Assembly: GCF_036711975.1 (NCBI RefSeq)
Contig: NC_091967.1
Location: 5,580,001-5,644,000 of the forward strand
Source: Onthophagus taurus
Taxonomy: Eukaryota > Arthropoda > Insecta > Coleoptera > Scarabaeidae
Direction of reading: 5' to 3'
Length of the DNA: 64,000 bases
In this document: in pieces, positions 26,336 to 39,700 of the stretch
Layout: every line of letters starts with the position of its first letter
Position numbering within the stretch: position 1 is the first letter of the stretch
Program-made: the position numbers and the translations under genes
The notes under the pieces: model-generated
The model's input: only the letters and a program-made list of their open reading frames with translations
The model's database searches: none
What the model was told of the DNA's origin: nothing

Positions 26336-27005
26336 CGAGCAGAGAAAAAAAAAGACTGGGGAGAGGCCTGTAATGAAAGAAAGAGGTTGGAAACAAAAGG
26401 AAAAGTCTTTACAGAATAGAAATAGATTAAACAAACACTCAAATGAGAGAAAAATGCTGGAAAAAAGAGAGCGAGACTAGAAAGAGAGGAAACCTCAAAA
26501 AGAGACTAGGCAGAGTGGAAGGAGACTGGAAAGAGATCTGTATAGAAATAAAGTACAGAAGAGAGTAGTAGCGGAAGAAAGACTACATTTAAAGACAAGA
26601 AAAGAAAACTACTGAGACTAAACTAAGACACGAAAGAAAAACAAAGATGCTGGGCAAAACGGGAAGACGAATTCTTGATAGAGACTGATACTAAGAGAAG
26701 AGAGTGAACCGAGAGAGTAATCGTAAAAAAGAGAATGGGCAGCGGATAAAGAGTCTGAACAGAACTGAGGTGAGAGTAGTAATAGAAGAAAAGATGCTGG
26801 GCAAAATAAAAGAAGACTGGAAAGTAATTATAAAGGCACTAGAATGAGATAACATGAGTTATAAAAATGTAGAATGTGTAAAAAGGAACGAGACTGGAAA
26901 GAAATTATAATAGGAGAAAGAGTCTGGCTAGAAAGGGCGAAGACTGAAAGGAGAGGTAATAGGACTGGTCAAAGAGTAAAGAAACTGAGCAAAGACTCAA
27001 AATAA
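26336..27005 (+). repeat. Polypurine tract with degenerate AGACTGGAAAGAG-type repeats
   Basis: About 670 bp in which the plus strand is overwhelmingly A and G. Phrases such as GAGACTGGAAAGAGA, AAGATGCTGGGCAAAA and AAGAGAGTAGTAG recur at irregular spacing. No long open frame exists. It looks like an old minisatellite with strong strand asymmetry. Confidence 0.75.
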
Positions 27006-27029
27006 TAATAAAAAACTGGTTACATGAAG

Positions 27030-27370
27030 ACGTTCCTGATGTCGTCTGTTCTCTTCGAAGAACATCTTATTTGCCGTTCTTTTCACAATGCCGCTTGTTA
27101 GCTTGTTTTCTTTACTGCTAGGTTGTGACTTCTGTCTTTACCTCTATCCTCCTCGGAATGTTCACGAAGCTTTTGTTTGTGCTTTTGCTGTTGAAGCCTA
27201 ATATTGCATCCGTCTTCTGTACATTAAATCCAGTTCTGCATCGTTTGCAGTATTCGAAGCGCCGCTTGAGTTTTGGTTCGTACTGCCACAAAAGTTACCT
27301 TTAGATCGACCACTATCCTTAGTGTCATCTGCAAATGGAAAAATGTCTGCCTCTGAGTATCAACAAACTT
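27030..27370 (-). pseudogene. Non-LTR reverse transcriptase relic
   Basis: The minus strand, across frameshifts, gives in order FADDT, LQAALRILQTMQNW, FNVQKTDAILGF and IPRRIEVKTEV. This follows the order of RT-domain motifs in Jockey-like elements (ADD catalytic box, 'LQ.AL..I..W', 'LN..KT..I.F'). It is broken by stops and frame changes. Confidence 0.6.
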
Positions 27371-29033
27371 TATGAAAGTGAACTTATTTCTACGATCTTG
27401 AACATATTTTAAATCGAAAGATTTTAAAATTTAATGGTGTATTTTATCACAGTAGAATTTTGAGTAGATTTTATTAGATATTTATATTTCAATTAAAACA
27501 GGTGACTCCTCTCACTAGAATATTCAATGAGTTAAATATTCCCGTTTATAACAGGCTGTTCCAGCGGCAAGTTTAATAAGCCACCCAAAACCCATTATTT
27601 CTCTTGTGGTGGTAGTATACATAGTCTCAGTGGAATTCCTACCACCATAGAAATATGAAAGGCGAACTAGTTATGGCCAGGTAATGACAATAACGTGGTC
27701 AATTATGTGCATCAGCACTCAAAGTTCTCAACTATCCGATATGCGACCGTATACGTATATTGCAAACTATGTCAATATTAACCGCTAGTTAATAGCATCT
27801 AAAGAGCTGTTACCGCCACGTGACCCAAATAATTCTAATTCCACAGCAATTTACAATTTACGTGTAGGCATTTATTTTTGATAAATTGTTTTAAAGCTTC
27901 TCCACACATTTAATTCAGAATTGACACTTTTTGTTGTATACGGCCTCGCAGTGATTGTCACCTCGAAGGGTGAATTTTGATTTATAGAAATAATACTCTG
28001 GGGTAATCACAAGGGGCTACCCTCGCCAAATCCGCGCGGAACGAGAAAACTCAATAAATGGTTTAGGTTTTCTTGGCATTTTGTGAAAAGCTCTACTAGT
28101 ATCGAAATGAAATTTAAATTTAATTTCTTTTCTCTTTATCTTTACAGCGACGGTAATACGGCAAAACACCTTTGTTTAATTTAATTAACATACCTTTGTT
28201 TAATTTGCCTTCTAATGTCTTAAGTACGCTAATGTGTACTTAATTAAGGCGATATAGTGAACGAAAGCTCGCCAAAATAGCTGTCAGCATTGCATGCATC
28301 AACTCGAGTGCGCGAGAACTAATATAGGAAGAGAACTATTTAACTCCGCACGTCAGTCCTTTACATAAAGGGCGCTGTATCTGCGTCAACTTGGAAGTAG
28401 AAGAAAGTCGGAACTGGTACAAACAGCCAAGTTGTACAGAGCAAATACCGAAAGCGGAACTTAAGTCAATAACTGAATTTTGCCGCGACGAAAGTCGACA
28501 CAGTGTCAAAGTAGAGCATCGAGATTTATCCTCTAAAATAGAATATTGACACAAAACGTTTTACATTGTTTTAAAAAAATTTCCAAATAAAACAAGTGAT
28601 TTAAAAAATTCTTTTATCTTTAATTTCGTTTAGGTTTATTACGTGTACAGATGGTTTCGAACGAGATGGTATAAAGTCGAAACAAGTTCGATTATGTTTT
28701 GAGAGAAAACGGTAACGGCGGCGCGTCAATCTGTTCAATGAGTTTGAAGTTTGCCGCAAAGTATCCGTAAATTGCGAGAAAGTTGCTTGAACGGGCACAA
28801 AATCGCTTCCGGCTCTATACTCTTTATCAACTTTCGGTATTCGTTTGGCATTAGTCGATCGCGCCTCGACCGGAACGTGCACCATACTAGGAAGTTGTAA
28901 CTTATAAAAGTGTTCGATACTGTAAGAAGCAGACCGAGTATATAGTCAATAAATATTTCTTATTTATAACCTAGAATAGTTCCGAATACCACATCCAAGA
29001 TTTATTTTATTTTCCTTTTTTAAAGCAAACTTT
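27371..29033. other. Intergenic; no gene recognised
   Basis: AT-rich sequence. Open frames at 28336-28554 and 28601-28885 on the minus strand are short and match no family I know. No RNA gene seen. Confidence 0.4.
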
Positions 29034-29478
29034 GTTATACCGGGAATTTCATATAACTCGCAATATATGAATGCAGTTGCACTGTCCCGAATAAAATGCA
29101 ACATAGCTTAATAGCACAGGCATTGGGTAGTTTTGCAAAGGAAAAGTTTGCTTGGAAAAAAGTGACGTCCTTCTGACAACCCTGAGTTTTCGGCCGTCTT
29201 AAGAGACGCACAGCTAAACTCGAATATTTCTAATTCTAGGTCTAGTTCTACTTTTCGTTCAATAAAAACATACCACAATCTAACGCTGAATAACAATTAA
29301 AACTAGAATTAACACTAGACCTAGATCTAGAAACATTCGGATTTAGCCACACGTCTTTCAAGACAGCTGAACCCGAATGATTCTAGTTCTTGTGTTAGTT
29401 CTAGTGACAGTGCCTGTTTCTAGACCTAGAACTAGAAAGTTTCGGGTTTAGCAGTGCGTCTTCAGACGAGAGTAGGTT
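29034..29478. repeat. Interspersed hairpin-rich repeat, copy I
   Basis: The left half (TTATACCGGGAATTTCATAT onward) matches 46990-47170. The right half is made of alternating complementary phrases such as AACTAACACTAGACCTAGA and TCTAGTTCTAGTGTTAGTTC, around a core of TTCGG-TTTAGCC and GTCTT-AGAGACG. No coding content was found, and the element type is unknown. Confidence 0.7.
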
Positions 29479-30349
29479 CGCTCTGGTTTCTATGGAAATA
29501 TATTTTTGTATATTGCATCTTAAATAAAATTCACTCCATATAGAAAAATGGTGGAGGTGCCGGTTAAATTAAATTTAACTAAAACACCTGCATTTAATTA
29601 AATTTATTTACTCCAACTAATTATTTGAAGTACATAAATGTTACTACGTCCACTGTTTATTAATCTCCTATTTACAGGCTATTAATTAAAGCGCCATTAA
29701 GTTTCTTATGAATATTCAATAGCTGTACCTTCCACGACCTCTGGACGTAATTTTCGAATGAACCTGCACCACTAAAGCTTCGGTCGAAAAACCAACCTGT
29801 TCTACTATTAAATAAGCAACAGAGAAGCTCCAATTTCTGAAACAATAATTAATTAACAACAGCTACATTATTGTTATTATTATGTATATGTTATTTACAT
29901 ACAATATATATAAACACAAAATTTAATGGAAAATCGTAATTAAACAGTTTGCAAAGTAAACTTTTAACTTGCTTGGGTGCGGTACAACCGCAATGTTCAA
30001 ACCGTTTTTAATTAAAGGAAAGAAAAGCGTAGATAATTATCGCGACTTTGTGCCCTACAGAATTACGAATTTACCGCAAAACCGGCTGGGACGTAAAACC
30101 ACCATTGCCAGTCAGAATCTACCTCTTTTACCGGGGAATTTACACTGTTAAACTTTTAACATTTTCTCGTAAACTTAAATTCGAGAGGCGTAAAAAAATT
30201 AACCTAAAAAGAATCTAAACAAATTTACTGATTAAACGTAATTATTTGTTATACGATTTAGTTACATCAAAAATTACGAGTCGTCAAAAAGTTATCCGCT
30301 CAGGCTGACACAGGCATTCGTGAAGGGCTTTTATGTAAAGAGATAAAGG

Positions 30350-30430
30350 TTTAGATGTTTGCAGATGACAACATCATTTTCCAACCTACCTGTGCTGAAC
30401 GAGATAAGCTGAATTCACAAGAATAAACGA
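30350..30430 (+). pseudogene. Possible reverse transcriptase fragment
   Basis: The plus frame reads MFADDNIIFQPTCAERDKLNSQE, with an F-A-D-D box typical of non-LTR reverse transcriptases followed by a charged helix. It is very short and bounded by stops. Confidence 0.35.
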
Positions 30431-31689
30431 GATAAAAGCTGTTTCCAACTTACCTATTTCTTTCCAACAAAAACTTTTTCTTTGTTAATTTCAATTATTT
30501 TCAATTGCTCAATCAACAAGGATCAGAAACAAAAAATTCTTTCTCGTAATACGTAAAAGGAATAAAAGTATAATAAGGATTCTGTTTTGGTACGTAAAGG
30601 TGGCTCTCTCAGAAACTTTTCCTCCTGTACATACATACAGATATTGATCCCCTTGGGAACGGTTAAAATTCCCGAGTTTACACAATGGTAACCTAAATTA
30701 ACTGAAATAAAAAGGTTAAAATATATACACCTCCTGAATTCTTGCAAATTCTTATTTCGCATAAACTTTTTCATTTTAATTTCAATAATCTTAATTAAAC
30801 TTTAAAAAGTCTACTTGTATTAATCGTCTTGAGAATCAACATGATGGTAATTTATAATTTCCTTGTTTACGTTTATAATTAGCAATTATAAAGTACGCCG
30901 ATCGATATTCGGCGCCGTATAATACGGGCCATAGATTTAATTATATCACTGGTAGTACCCGAACAATCATACGCATTTGGAACCATAAATTCCGAGCATC
31001 CACACAATCGTCACGAATTGTTTGTTACGGCGCCGCAGGCCTTCGCTATTTGCAAATTTCAAATTAACGGGTCAACAGATATTTGAATTAAATTACATAA
31101 ATAGGCAGAGCCAGTTCCGATTTAATAATTGCATTTTACAATCGCTAACTGCAATAACAGACGCATAAAATTCATATGCTTAAAATTTGCGTGCTATAGG
31201 GTGACATAGAATTGAATACCCCTTAAAATTTTAATCGCAAAAATAGTTAGGTAACAAGTAACAGAAAAAAAAGAGAATTTTTGGAAAAGATATCAGTTGG
31301 TGGTTTCAAAATAATAAATCATAACAGACCTAATTTGATGATATAGGCCTTAATTATATCACAAAAAACTCTGTTGAGCCTACCCCCTTTGCATTAGCCC
31401 ATTTTATATAGGGAAATTTTTCAAATCATAAAACTTTATGTTTGTTTGGTCTGCGAAACACATCATAAGTAACGGCGTTGTATTATTAATGTCAGAAAGC
31501 TCTCAATTTCTATCAAAGACACTCTTAAGTTCTTAATCTTTCTGGACACACTAAAACAATACAAGACGAATTTAAGATCAATACTGGAGACGAAATGGCA
31601 ACGAGATTGACGATGCATGAACACAAGCAAATAATCCGTCAAATAGGCGATTTTGGGAATGTAACCAACGAGGAGTCACCCACCCGAGT

Positions 31690-31885
31690 ATGACAACAAA
31701 GGATCTATAAGGAAATAGAGGACTTCATATATTTGGGCCAATGGGGTGAAGAGAGATGCGAGAAGGATTGGGGGTGCGACCTAGAAAGCGGTGGTCTTGA
31801 AACGAAAGAATTGGATGAGAACCCTAGAGGAGGCCAAGACCCAGAACGAGTTGTAGAACCAAAATGATGATGATACTTACCTAAT
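31690..31885 (+). pseudogene. LINE 3'-end relic with TGA microsatellite tail
   Basis: The translation gives EIEDFIYLG (RT domain 7-like 'F.YLG'). After a deletion and frameshift come VRPRKRW and RTLEEAKTQNEL, then stops and a (GAT)n tail at 31866-31872. The G-R-P-(R/K)-K-R-W followed by L-(V/E)-E-A-K-T order is typical of the C-terminal end of RTE/CR1-type elements. Confidence 0.55.
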
Positions 31886-32343
31886 GGCATATGTAGAATG
31901 CTGGATATCCTCAGATATAATTCTTGTTGTGCATTCAGCAGAGGATTCTTTTGTTGTCGATGATAATTATCAACCCTCTAAATTGCATCTAGCAATACAT
32001 CAAGACTTTTTCAAGGTTTCATAATATTTATACAATCGTTATTGAATCTGCATTAATTTCTTTAATTCTGCATCAAATCTCCATTACACCATTCGACTTG
32101 ATAAATCCAGTAAGTAAGTCTGCATCAAGTTTTGATCATTTCTTCATCAAGTCATCACCATGCTTTTGCTATGTCAAGTCTGAACAAAGTCAAGTCTCCA
32201 TACAGGCTGAATCTTCATCATATACTCCTTCAAGATTTCATAAAATCTCGTTATGGTCATTAAATCTGCATTAATTCTTTGAAGTCTCCATCAAATCTCG
32301 ATGATGCAGACTCAGATGGCATCGTGACTGCCAGTTAATAATA

Positions 32344-32645
32344 TACAGGGTGTTCCGTATCTTCCGGATCAGAGCATTATACGGTTGAAGGATACATTAT
32401 TCTGAAGCTATTTTTCTAATAAAATTTTTTCGAAATGTTTATAATAACCGCACGGAAACTTTTTAAAGTCGTCCAATAGCGATTCACTTCAATAGCGGAA
32501 AAAGTTTATTTTTCATTCCGTGTCGAATCTATTGGTGAGTACACGTGAGAAACGAGTTATGAACGGCGCGGCAGACCGGCCGAGGATGGGATCGAGTCTG
32601 ATTTACGATCTCTTATTGGACGACTTTAAACTGTATAAACAGTAG
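32344..32645. mobile_element. Second, rearranged copy of the 23.1-kb MITE
   Basis: It begins TACAGGGTGTTCCGTATCTTCC and follows the left arm of the 23128 element through the 'AATAACCGCACGG' block. The inner segment is in the opposite orientation, bounded by its own short inverted repeat (AAAGTCGTCCAATA near 32464 and its complement near 32620). The right terminal arm is missing. Confidence 0.7.
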
Positions 32646-35600
32646 GACATCGTGTATATAATAATAAATAAGTTAATTACTATTAAATGTTCAAATTATT
32701 AACTTTCTGCAACAAACTTTCTCAATTATTCATTCTGACAACAAACATCACAGTCATTACAACATTACCGCCACTCTATTACGTCATTTTCCTGTACGCA
32801 CTCATCTCGAAGTACTTTGGGCAGCGAGACGGAAATAATGCTGCCGGATTATCATGCCGTTGATATTCCTAGTGCTGTAAGTTCAGCCGGACGGTAAAAA
32901 CTTGGGAACAAAAGGACGTAGTATGCGGCAGCTAACTTCCCTTCATGTCATACAGCGCATCCGTATACGTAATTCTATTTCGCTTTCAGCTAAAGTTTGC
33001 CGCACACTCTCGTTGTCCTCGTCGTCGACGCAGACCTACCGGTACTATTGTTGTCGGTCTCAAATTAATATCGACTCGTTCGGAACTAAAGCGAATAATG
33101 CACTGACCTGTGTTACCCGAATTTGGAACGTTTACCCAACTTCGATACATACACAATTTACGTTCGTCGAAACGGTCGTTGAAAATTACCAATGGTGGTA
33201 TGAAACGAATCTGCTACATAAACCGTCCAACACTAACTCGTAGTAAAGTTGTTATTGTTGGCATGGTTTCCATTTCAAACGTTTAAATAGACCATAAACG
33301 TCAATCGGTACATTTTATAGGGTGTTCCAATTTTAATAAAATTTAAGAATAAACAAATTAATTTTAAGTAAAAAGTTATTAAAAAACTAATTGTAATATC
33401 ATAGCGTAGATGTGCAAGCAGTCGAGGAATATGGTGTGTGTAATTTTGAAAGATTTTTTTGCTCGTTAGTCGTCGGTTCGTGATTTATGAAAACGTGACC
33501 GCATTACTAACGCTAGGTTTGAGTGAAATGCGACGTAGTCTACTTTGGCAAAACGTGCATAGGGTTTACTTACCGCAACTACGTCAATTATGTTGTTTCG
33601 TACCTCTAGACATAAAAGGCTACCACAACGTAATAGAAGACGTACAATTTTATTCGTTTGTTGTTTCATGTGTATTGGACATTATCAAACACTTCAACCT
33701 CACTATGCCAATTTTTAGCTTTTTAAAAACTTACTCGTGTGTGAATGTTTCTAAAAATAGGATGGCAATAGGGTATTAAACGTACTAAATAATCCTAATT
33801 TAATACAGTGAATGGAAGTGACAGAAATGCCTATATTGAAATGTACTGTTAGTAAGGATATTTAATGTAAATATTAAATGAATATGCGTGGATGCGTATA
33901 ATAGGTAAGCTATTAATAATAAACGTACCTTGTTCATTGCCTAAACTGCTAATAGTCTACTCTGTAGTGTGTTGCAACGTGCAATATTAACTACACAACA
34001 CAAACTTTCTACATGATAACATACGACGGTAGATGTTCGCAAACATATGAGATAAGAGACAAAATTGTTGTTTGGTTCTTAATAGGGTAGTATATGTAAC
34101 AACCCCAGTTTAAAGCGATATTATGCAAGGCATGGCTTTGTAATGTATTTGTAGGTTCACTGTTATCGATTTCTCTTCTATCCCGTAGTGCTCGCCTCGT
34201 TGTATAGGAATAAACGATTGAACCGTTGGCTTTAAAGCACTTGCATACGACACGAGCATGGTCCAAATTAAAAGGTCTATACAGTATGTGAACCATGTTT
34301 CAGACGTGTGCGTCAAAATATAGTCGTATCATAATAGAAATTTGAAATATAGAGTTTAATTTATTTTTATTGTGTCTTTTACGGCGACGGCATCGATGGG
34401 CCTTTTCGAATTTTATACTGGAATGCACTTTAGGACGGCCTTTTATATGGTCACTGTTCCTATTAAAATGTATAAGGGTTAAAGAACGTCAGAGCGGGAC
34501 CCTTTCGAAACGAACCTTTGTATGCCTGTCTTTGCTGAATATAGATGAAATATAATTTACATAATTTGAAGCTGTATATCGCTAGAGGGATGCCTCTCGA
34601 CTCCAAACTTCATGGTATACCGCACCTTGCTCGGGGTAAAAGCAGATATAGGTTCCCACTCTTCAATTTGAAAGGCTGTACATGAAAACAATTTTATTAT
34701 AAATATTAATAAGCACAGAAAATTCTTAAAAATACATATTAATGAATGTTGAACGAAAATTCTATTGATGTTGAAGGAATAAATTGGTTATTATTATTCT
34801 TAACGTAAAATAACGGTTTTTATGTACCAAAGAAAATGAAAAAAAGTACAAAATAATGAAGAAGTAAAAAGAAAAGATGTGAAAAGATAAAGGAAAACGT
34901 ATTTTATTCTATTTTTATTTAATCTTCCGGTTGGTAGGGTTTTCCGAAATCACGTTCCACCGTTAATTTTGTTGGGTCACGCTATTATAGCACCGCATTG
35001 AATATTTGGACTCGAGCACCAGTATTTTAAGTTATTTTTATTACTTTTTTAAACATTTTATATTCTTATTAATACCACCATAAACTTTTATAGATGTTTT
35101 AACAATAACTTTGTATAAGATTGCGACTTAATTAATAGAAAATTTTTAATGATTTTTTAGTATATATCCATAAAATTACCTACAGTAAAATACAAACGAG
35201 TGCACATCAGTCACGTAACGGCGCATATTTTATTTTCCATATCTAAAAGCTAGGTAGAGTGGAGACGTGTCGAACGACTTGGATAGGAGTCCTGCAATAA
35301 ATATTTTATGCTTACGTACGTGCCGTTGATCTAAGAGAGCTCATAAAGGCAAATGCGTCAAAAGGTATACGTGATCCAATAAACCCACGTATTGTGTTAA
35401 CGGGCTGTTACACTCCAGACAGATTTTTTATCCACTTTTAATGCTTAATTTATAGCTTTCTTAATTTTAATTCAATATTTAGTTATTTAAAACAATTAAA
35501 TTTTACAAATCATTTATGATATTCACTCAAAAAATTTATCTGTTTCATACAGAATATGCCCAAACAATTTCAACAATATCCAATCAAAAAAACGAAACAA

Positions 35601-35936
35601 TTTTTTCTTCATTGTTTGTTTCCTGGTGTTATTTAACTTTTCCACGAGGTTTTGAAACTGCTGATCGATGGGCTTACAGCCAAATCTTTTCGTGTGATCG
35701 CGGATTGAAGTCTGCAATTGCAGGATCAATAATGGAGACGAACATCAAATTTGATACATTTTTAATTGACACCATTAAATTTTCAGACAGGATTGTCAAT
35801 CCTAAAGTATAACACACATTACTCCTAAAAATAAAAAAAAACATAGATCCAAATAAATAAAAACGTTTAGAAAAGAAGAAATTCAACATGCTAATTACCA
35901 CAAGAGACGCTTTAAAATAAATTGACGAGATTCGAG
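32646..35936. other. Intergenic; no gene recognised
   Basis: Open frames of about 100 codons exist at 32902-33243 and 33459-33779, but they overlap antisense frames and match no family known to me. The rest is AT-rich. Confidence 0.4.
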
Positions 35937-35982
35937 GGTTCCTGAAGATGGTTTTATAAAAAAGCCCGAAACCGGTAGAATT
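35937..35982 (+). ncRNA. Candidate hammerhead-ribozyme-like motif
   Basis: CTGAAGA (35942-35948) fits the CUGANGA core. A stem II follows (35949-35967: G-C, G-C, T-G, then three T-A pairs, with an unpaired T/C at the base). Next come GAA (35968-35970), an ACCGGT stem III (35971-35976) and A35977 as the cleavage-site base. Stem I pairs 35937-35941 (GGTTC) with 35978-35982 (GAATT), with two wobbles. Small stem III hammerheads of this kind are known in Penelope-like retroelements. The base mismatch suggests reduced or lost activity. Confidence 0.35.
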
Positions 35983-36454
35983 TTAAAAACAATAAAATCC
36001 ATTTTTAATAAAAGTACAAAACAGAAAAAGTTTTTATTTTATTCAAGAATAAAATGGAAAGAAATAATGATCACAACAATATCATCTTTAAAGACACTAT
36101 TTCGAATAGTCTCTGCAGCGTTTTCTTTTCCACTACGTTCCGCTTTAAAGCTTCCCAGAATTTTGATAGTTCTACTCATCTCTGATTCCATAGAAAATCC
36201 CATAGAAAGTTCTTATATTACTATTAGTCCAGCTGCTGAGGTGTCGCCTTTTCAGTAAGGTGTGCCTGCAAGGCCTTTTCCAGACAGCTTTTCAAACAAT
36301 TTCACGACGACAAACGGAGGTACAACGGATTACAATTACATACACAATTTTGCAAAATCTGTTTTTAAGAATTTCAGGAATTTATCACAACTCTACAAAT
36401 CTAGCAATTTTCTTCAACATCTATGAGTATTGGGAGTAACTTTCCATCCCAATT

Positions 36455-36722
36455 GCAATTTGCTTCGACTAAGAACTTCGACCGAGTGAATAACGACGAT
36501 CTAAGAAGAAGAACGGGAGTGACTGATGTGGTCAGAACTACAGAACTCAAATGGAATTGGGCAGGGCACGTGGCCCGTTTGAAGGATGGAAGATGGACAA
36601 ACAAGTTGCTTGAGTGGAGACCGAGAACGGATAAGAGAAATAAAGGAAGGCCAAGAATAACGACAACTTAGATACAGAATTTGGAGAGAACTGAACAAAA
36701 ATAAAGGAGGCCTATGTTAAGT
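36455..36722 (+). pseudogene. RTE-type LINE C-terminal relic
   Basis: The plus frame reads RVNNDDLRRRTGVTDV...LKWNWAGHVARLKDGRWTNKLLEWRPRTDKRNKGRPR. This is the characteristic end of ORF2 in RTE-like elements (W-x-W-A-G-H-V-A-R, then L-E-W-R-P, then G-R-P). A stop follows, with a remnant GGAGGCCTATGTT near 36706. The rest of the element is absent. Confidence 0.75.
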
Positions 36723-36729
36723 AATGAAC

Positions 36730-39700
36730 TTTAAGAAAATGTGTTATCCTGCTTGACTTGGTGAAGTCGCACGTACTCAATGAGGTGGAATCAATCATCT
36801 TTTTTATAGAAACATTTTTTCATGGTTCTCTGTACGTTTACTTTACGAGCTTTTGCACATTATACACGATTTTGCCTATTAACGAGGTATTACATAAACT
36901 TGCATGATTTATAATTAAATTTTATTTTCATCGTAACAACTCGTGATAAATTGCTATAGAAGTTTTTCTGCTACAATCGATTTTTTTAAATGTTCGCATT
37001 TTGATTCGCAACTCACAGTTTAAATTGCGCTACAATAACAATACAATTGGTATTAAATCGATGAATGTAGCGGTGCCAACGGTAATGACGAAGCAAAATA
37101 ACTACAATTGCCTTAGGCACTAATAGGCTTTTGATTCGGTTAACCGGGTAATTTGGTTATCGATTAGTCTCTAAAATCGTTTACCTCCAACCGGCACTGC
37201 ACTTAGGCATTTCCATCCCTTTCGCATTCCTCTACTTGGAAACAAAACTCAACCGGTAAGCTTTGCTGACATCAAGATTTAACCAAGAAGATTTATTTGT
37301 GTTATCCCATAAGTAAGTAAACAGGAAATGATTACGAAGGACTAAATTATATATATTTTTTTGAGTAATAAATTCAAGTTTTATTTAATTTTAAGAAAAA
37401 TTTCAGGAATTTGCTATTTGGGTGTTTAATGTCACAAGGGATTTTAGGGATGTGCGGAAGTTTCGAAAAAAGAAAAGTGAAAGTTCGTAATTTATTTCCG
37501 CTTTAGAGAGCACGCGGAGTGCACGGCGATAGAGTTAAATTTAATTAGCGAACGCTTTTGCACAAAATCGCTGTACGCCATCCAGGCGAAATCTTGCCGC
37601 GGTAATCTATCTGGGTGTTGGACGAGTTGGGTTCGGCTAAAGGGTCGAAAGGTCCGCTACTTTCGAACCGGCCAACTAGCCCTGTTAAACAACGAGCCTT
37701 TTTCACATACGCGAAGTGAGCCCATCCATTACATTACTTTGCGCCTCGAAGTGACAGGTATTAATTTAGTTTGGTCACAGCAATTAATTTCCTTTAACGA
37801 GTTTCAGCGTTACTTTTTCCATTAAATTTGTTCGCCTATAGCTTCCAGGTCCAGCGGAAACTCCAGATATTACCTAGAGTACACTACCCAGAACGTCATC
37901 CTATTTATTTAATGGGTTATTAGAGGTATATACATTGAGAGAACATTTTTAAATTAATAAAATGTCCAAATATAAGTATAAAGATTTTAATTAAAAATTA
38001 AATTAAATATGTTAATTAATATGTAAATAGATTATTGATTTAAGTTTGGATTAAATATTTCCAAATAAACACCACAGCTATAATTTGTCGTTATAAATCT
38101 ACACACAGCATTATGATCTAAATGATTGGTTAAAATGAGTTATGTTCCCAAGAGACCCACATTGCTACCGGTCGCAGCGCTAAAAGAAATTGTTAGCAGA
38201 AATTTATAGCGCCCCGTTGAGCTTATATTAGGTCTCGCTCTGTACATGAATCTTCCAAGTTTTATGTAACTCAATTTTTATTATTTGCCAAATTGATATT
38301 ATAACGTTGTCCCCGTGTGCAGAAAATTACAAATTCATCTTCGTTTCTTGTTCAAATTATAGAATAGTTTAAACATTGCATACATTACGGAGCGGGGTAT
38401 GTGTTGGTAACCCGTACTCGTATGTTATAACAGCAAACAATAAGTTTACGTTACATTTGATGGCATAACTTGTACGCCCGTGAGATATTTATCTGAAAGT
38501 CCAAACCACAACGACCCAAGCAAACAATTTGTGGAATTTCGTTTTAGCAAGGCGACGGGTAAAGGACAATATGCAACATCTGGTTGTCATCACCACAACA
38601 GAAATTACAGTAATCCTTTTTAGGGGAATTTCGCTTTTTATTTGTTTCAAATAGTCATGTTGTATTATTGTGTTAAACTAGTGCCAACTGGCGTTGGGGA
38701 TTTAGACGGTACATAGAAACAGAATCAATGTCGGATTTACTAATCACCAAGTTTGATAATCACCTATAAATTATTCTACACACTCGTGCCTATCCAATAA
38801 TAATATTGAACATTATCATTCACGTGCAGGAGCTGCGGGGCGCGCCCGTTATGGGAATAACGACAGTTCTCGTGGTTCAAAACGTTAACGAACGTCTGGC
38901 GGGGTCGTTAACGAAATGTCATCGCCGGTTTCCATCGTTCCCTGGCACCCCCGACTGCTAAACTTTCGTTTTAATTGCGCCCCGCGGCACTCCGTAAATA
39001 TTATACGCTCACGATATAATTCCGATGTAATCTCATCTTTCCCTAGGTTTTTACGCACGAAAAAGCGACAAATATATCCGTCGTAAAGTTTTTTCATAAA
39101 AATTAAAAATTTTCTACTTTAAATATTAAAACACAGTTAATATACTACTTAGGTCTTCAATAGTCTAAATCCTTTGTTAATATAATAGTTCTAATTTCAA
39201 TTGCAAATGAAAGTTTCAATTGTGCTTCAATATCAGGAAATCACTTTCAGCTTAAAGTTGTACGTTCGAGAATATCGATTTGTAAGGAGCTAGTAACAGC
39301 AGCAAGTAAGACACTCGTGCTTTGGTTCGCACTCGATGCACCAGCACTCAGTTGATTATCCCCCAGCTAGTAGCTTGTTTCACTCTGCGATACGAACAAA
39401 GGGCACAGGAAGTTCATATCTGTGATTGCCAATGAGAATAAAACAATTCCATCCTTGATTTCTGATAAGCATTACTTAACTTACATCGTACCTAAGAATA
39501 ATGCCTTTAAGTAGATGCGTTGTAATATCATAGAGATTTATGGAAGCATAAGAACCTCTAAAATGTTTTACGTGCTGTTTTACCCATTAACAGCCATTAA
39601 TAACGGTTGCCTCAGTTTGCTATTGGAAATCATTCGAGTGCGTTATCTTAATATAGACGACCACCTCGCCGATCGGAAGTATTTCCTGGTCCCGAAAAGT

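Noticed and set aside
35516..35901. Overlapping frames of 60-100 codons next to the hammerhead-like motif
   Set aside because: I tried to read them as a Penelope-like ORF but found no reverse transcriptase or GIY-YIG motif.
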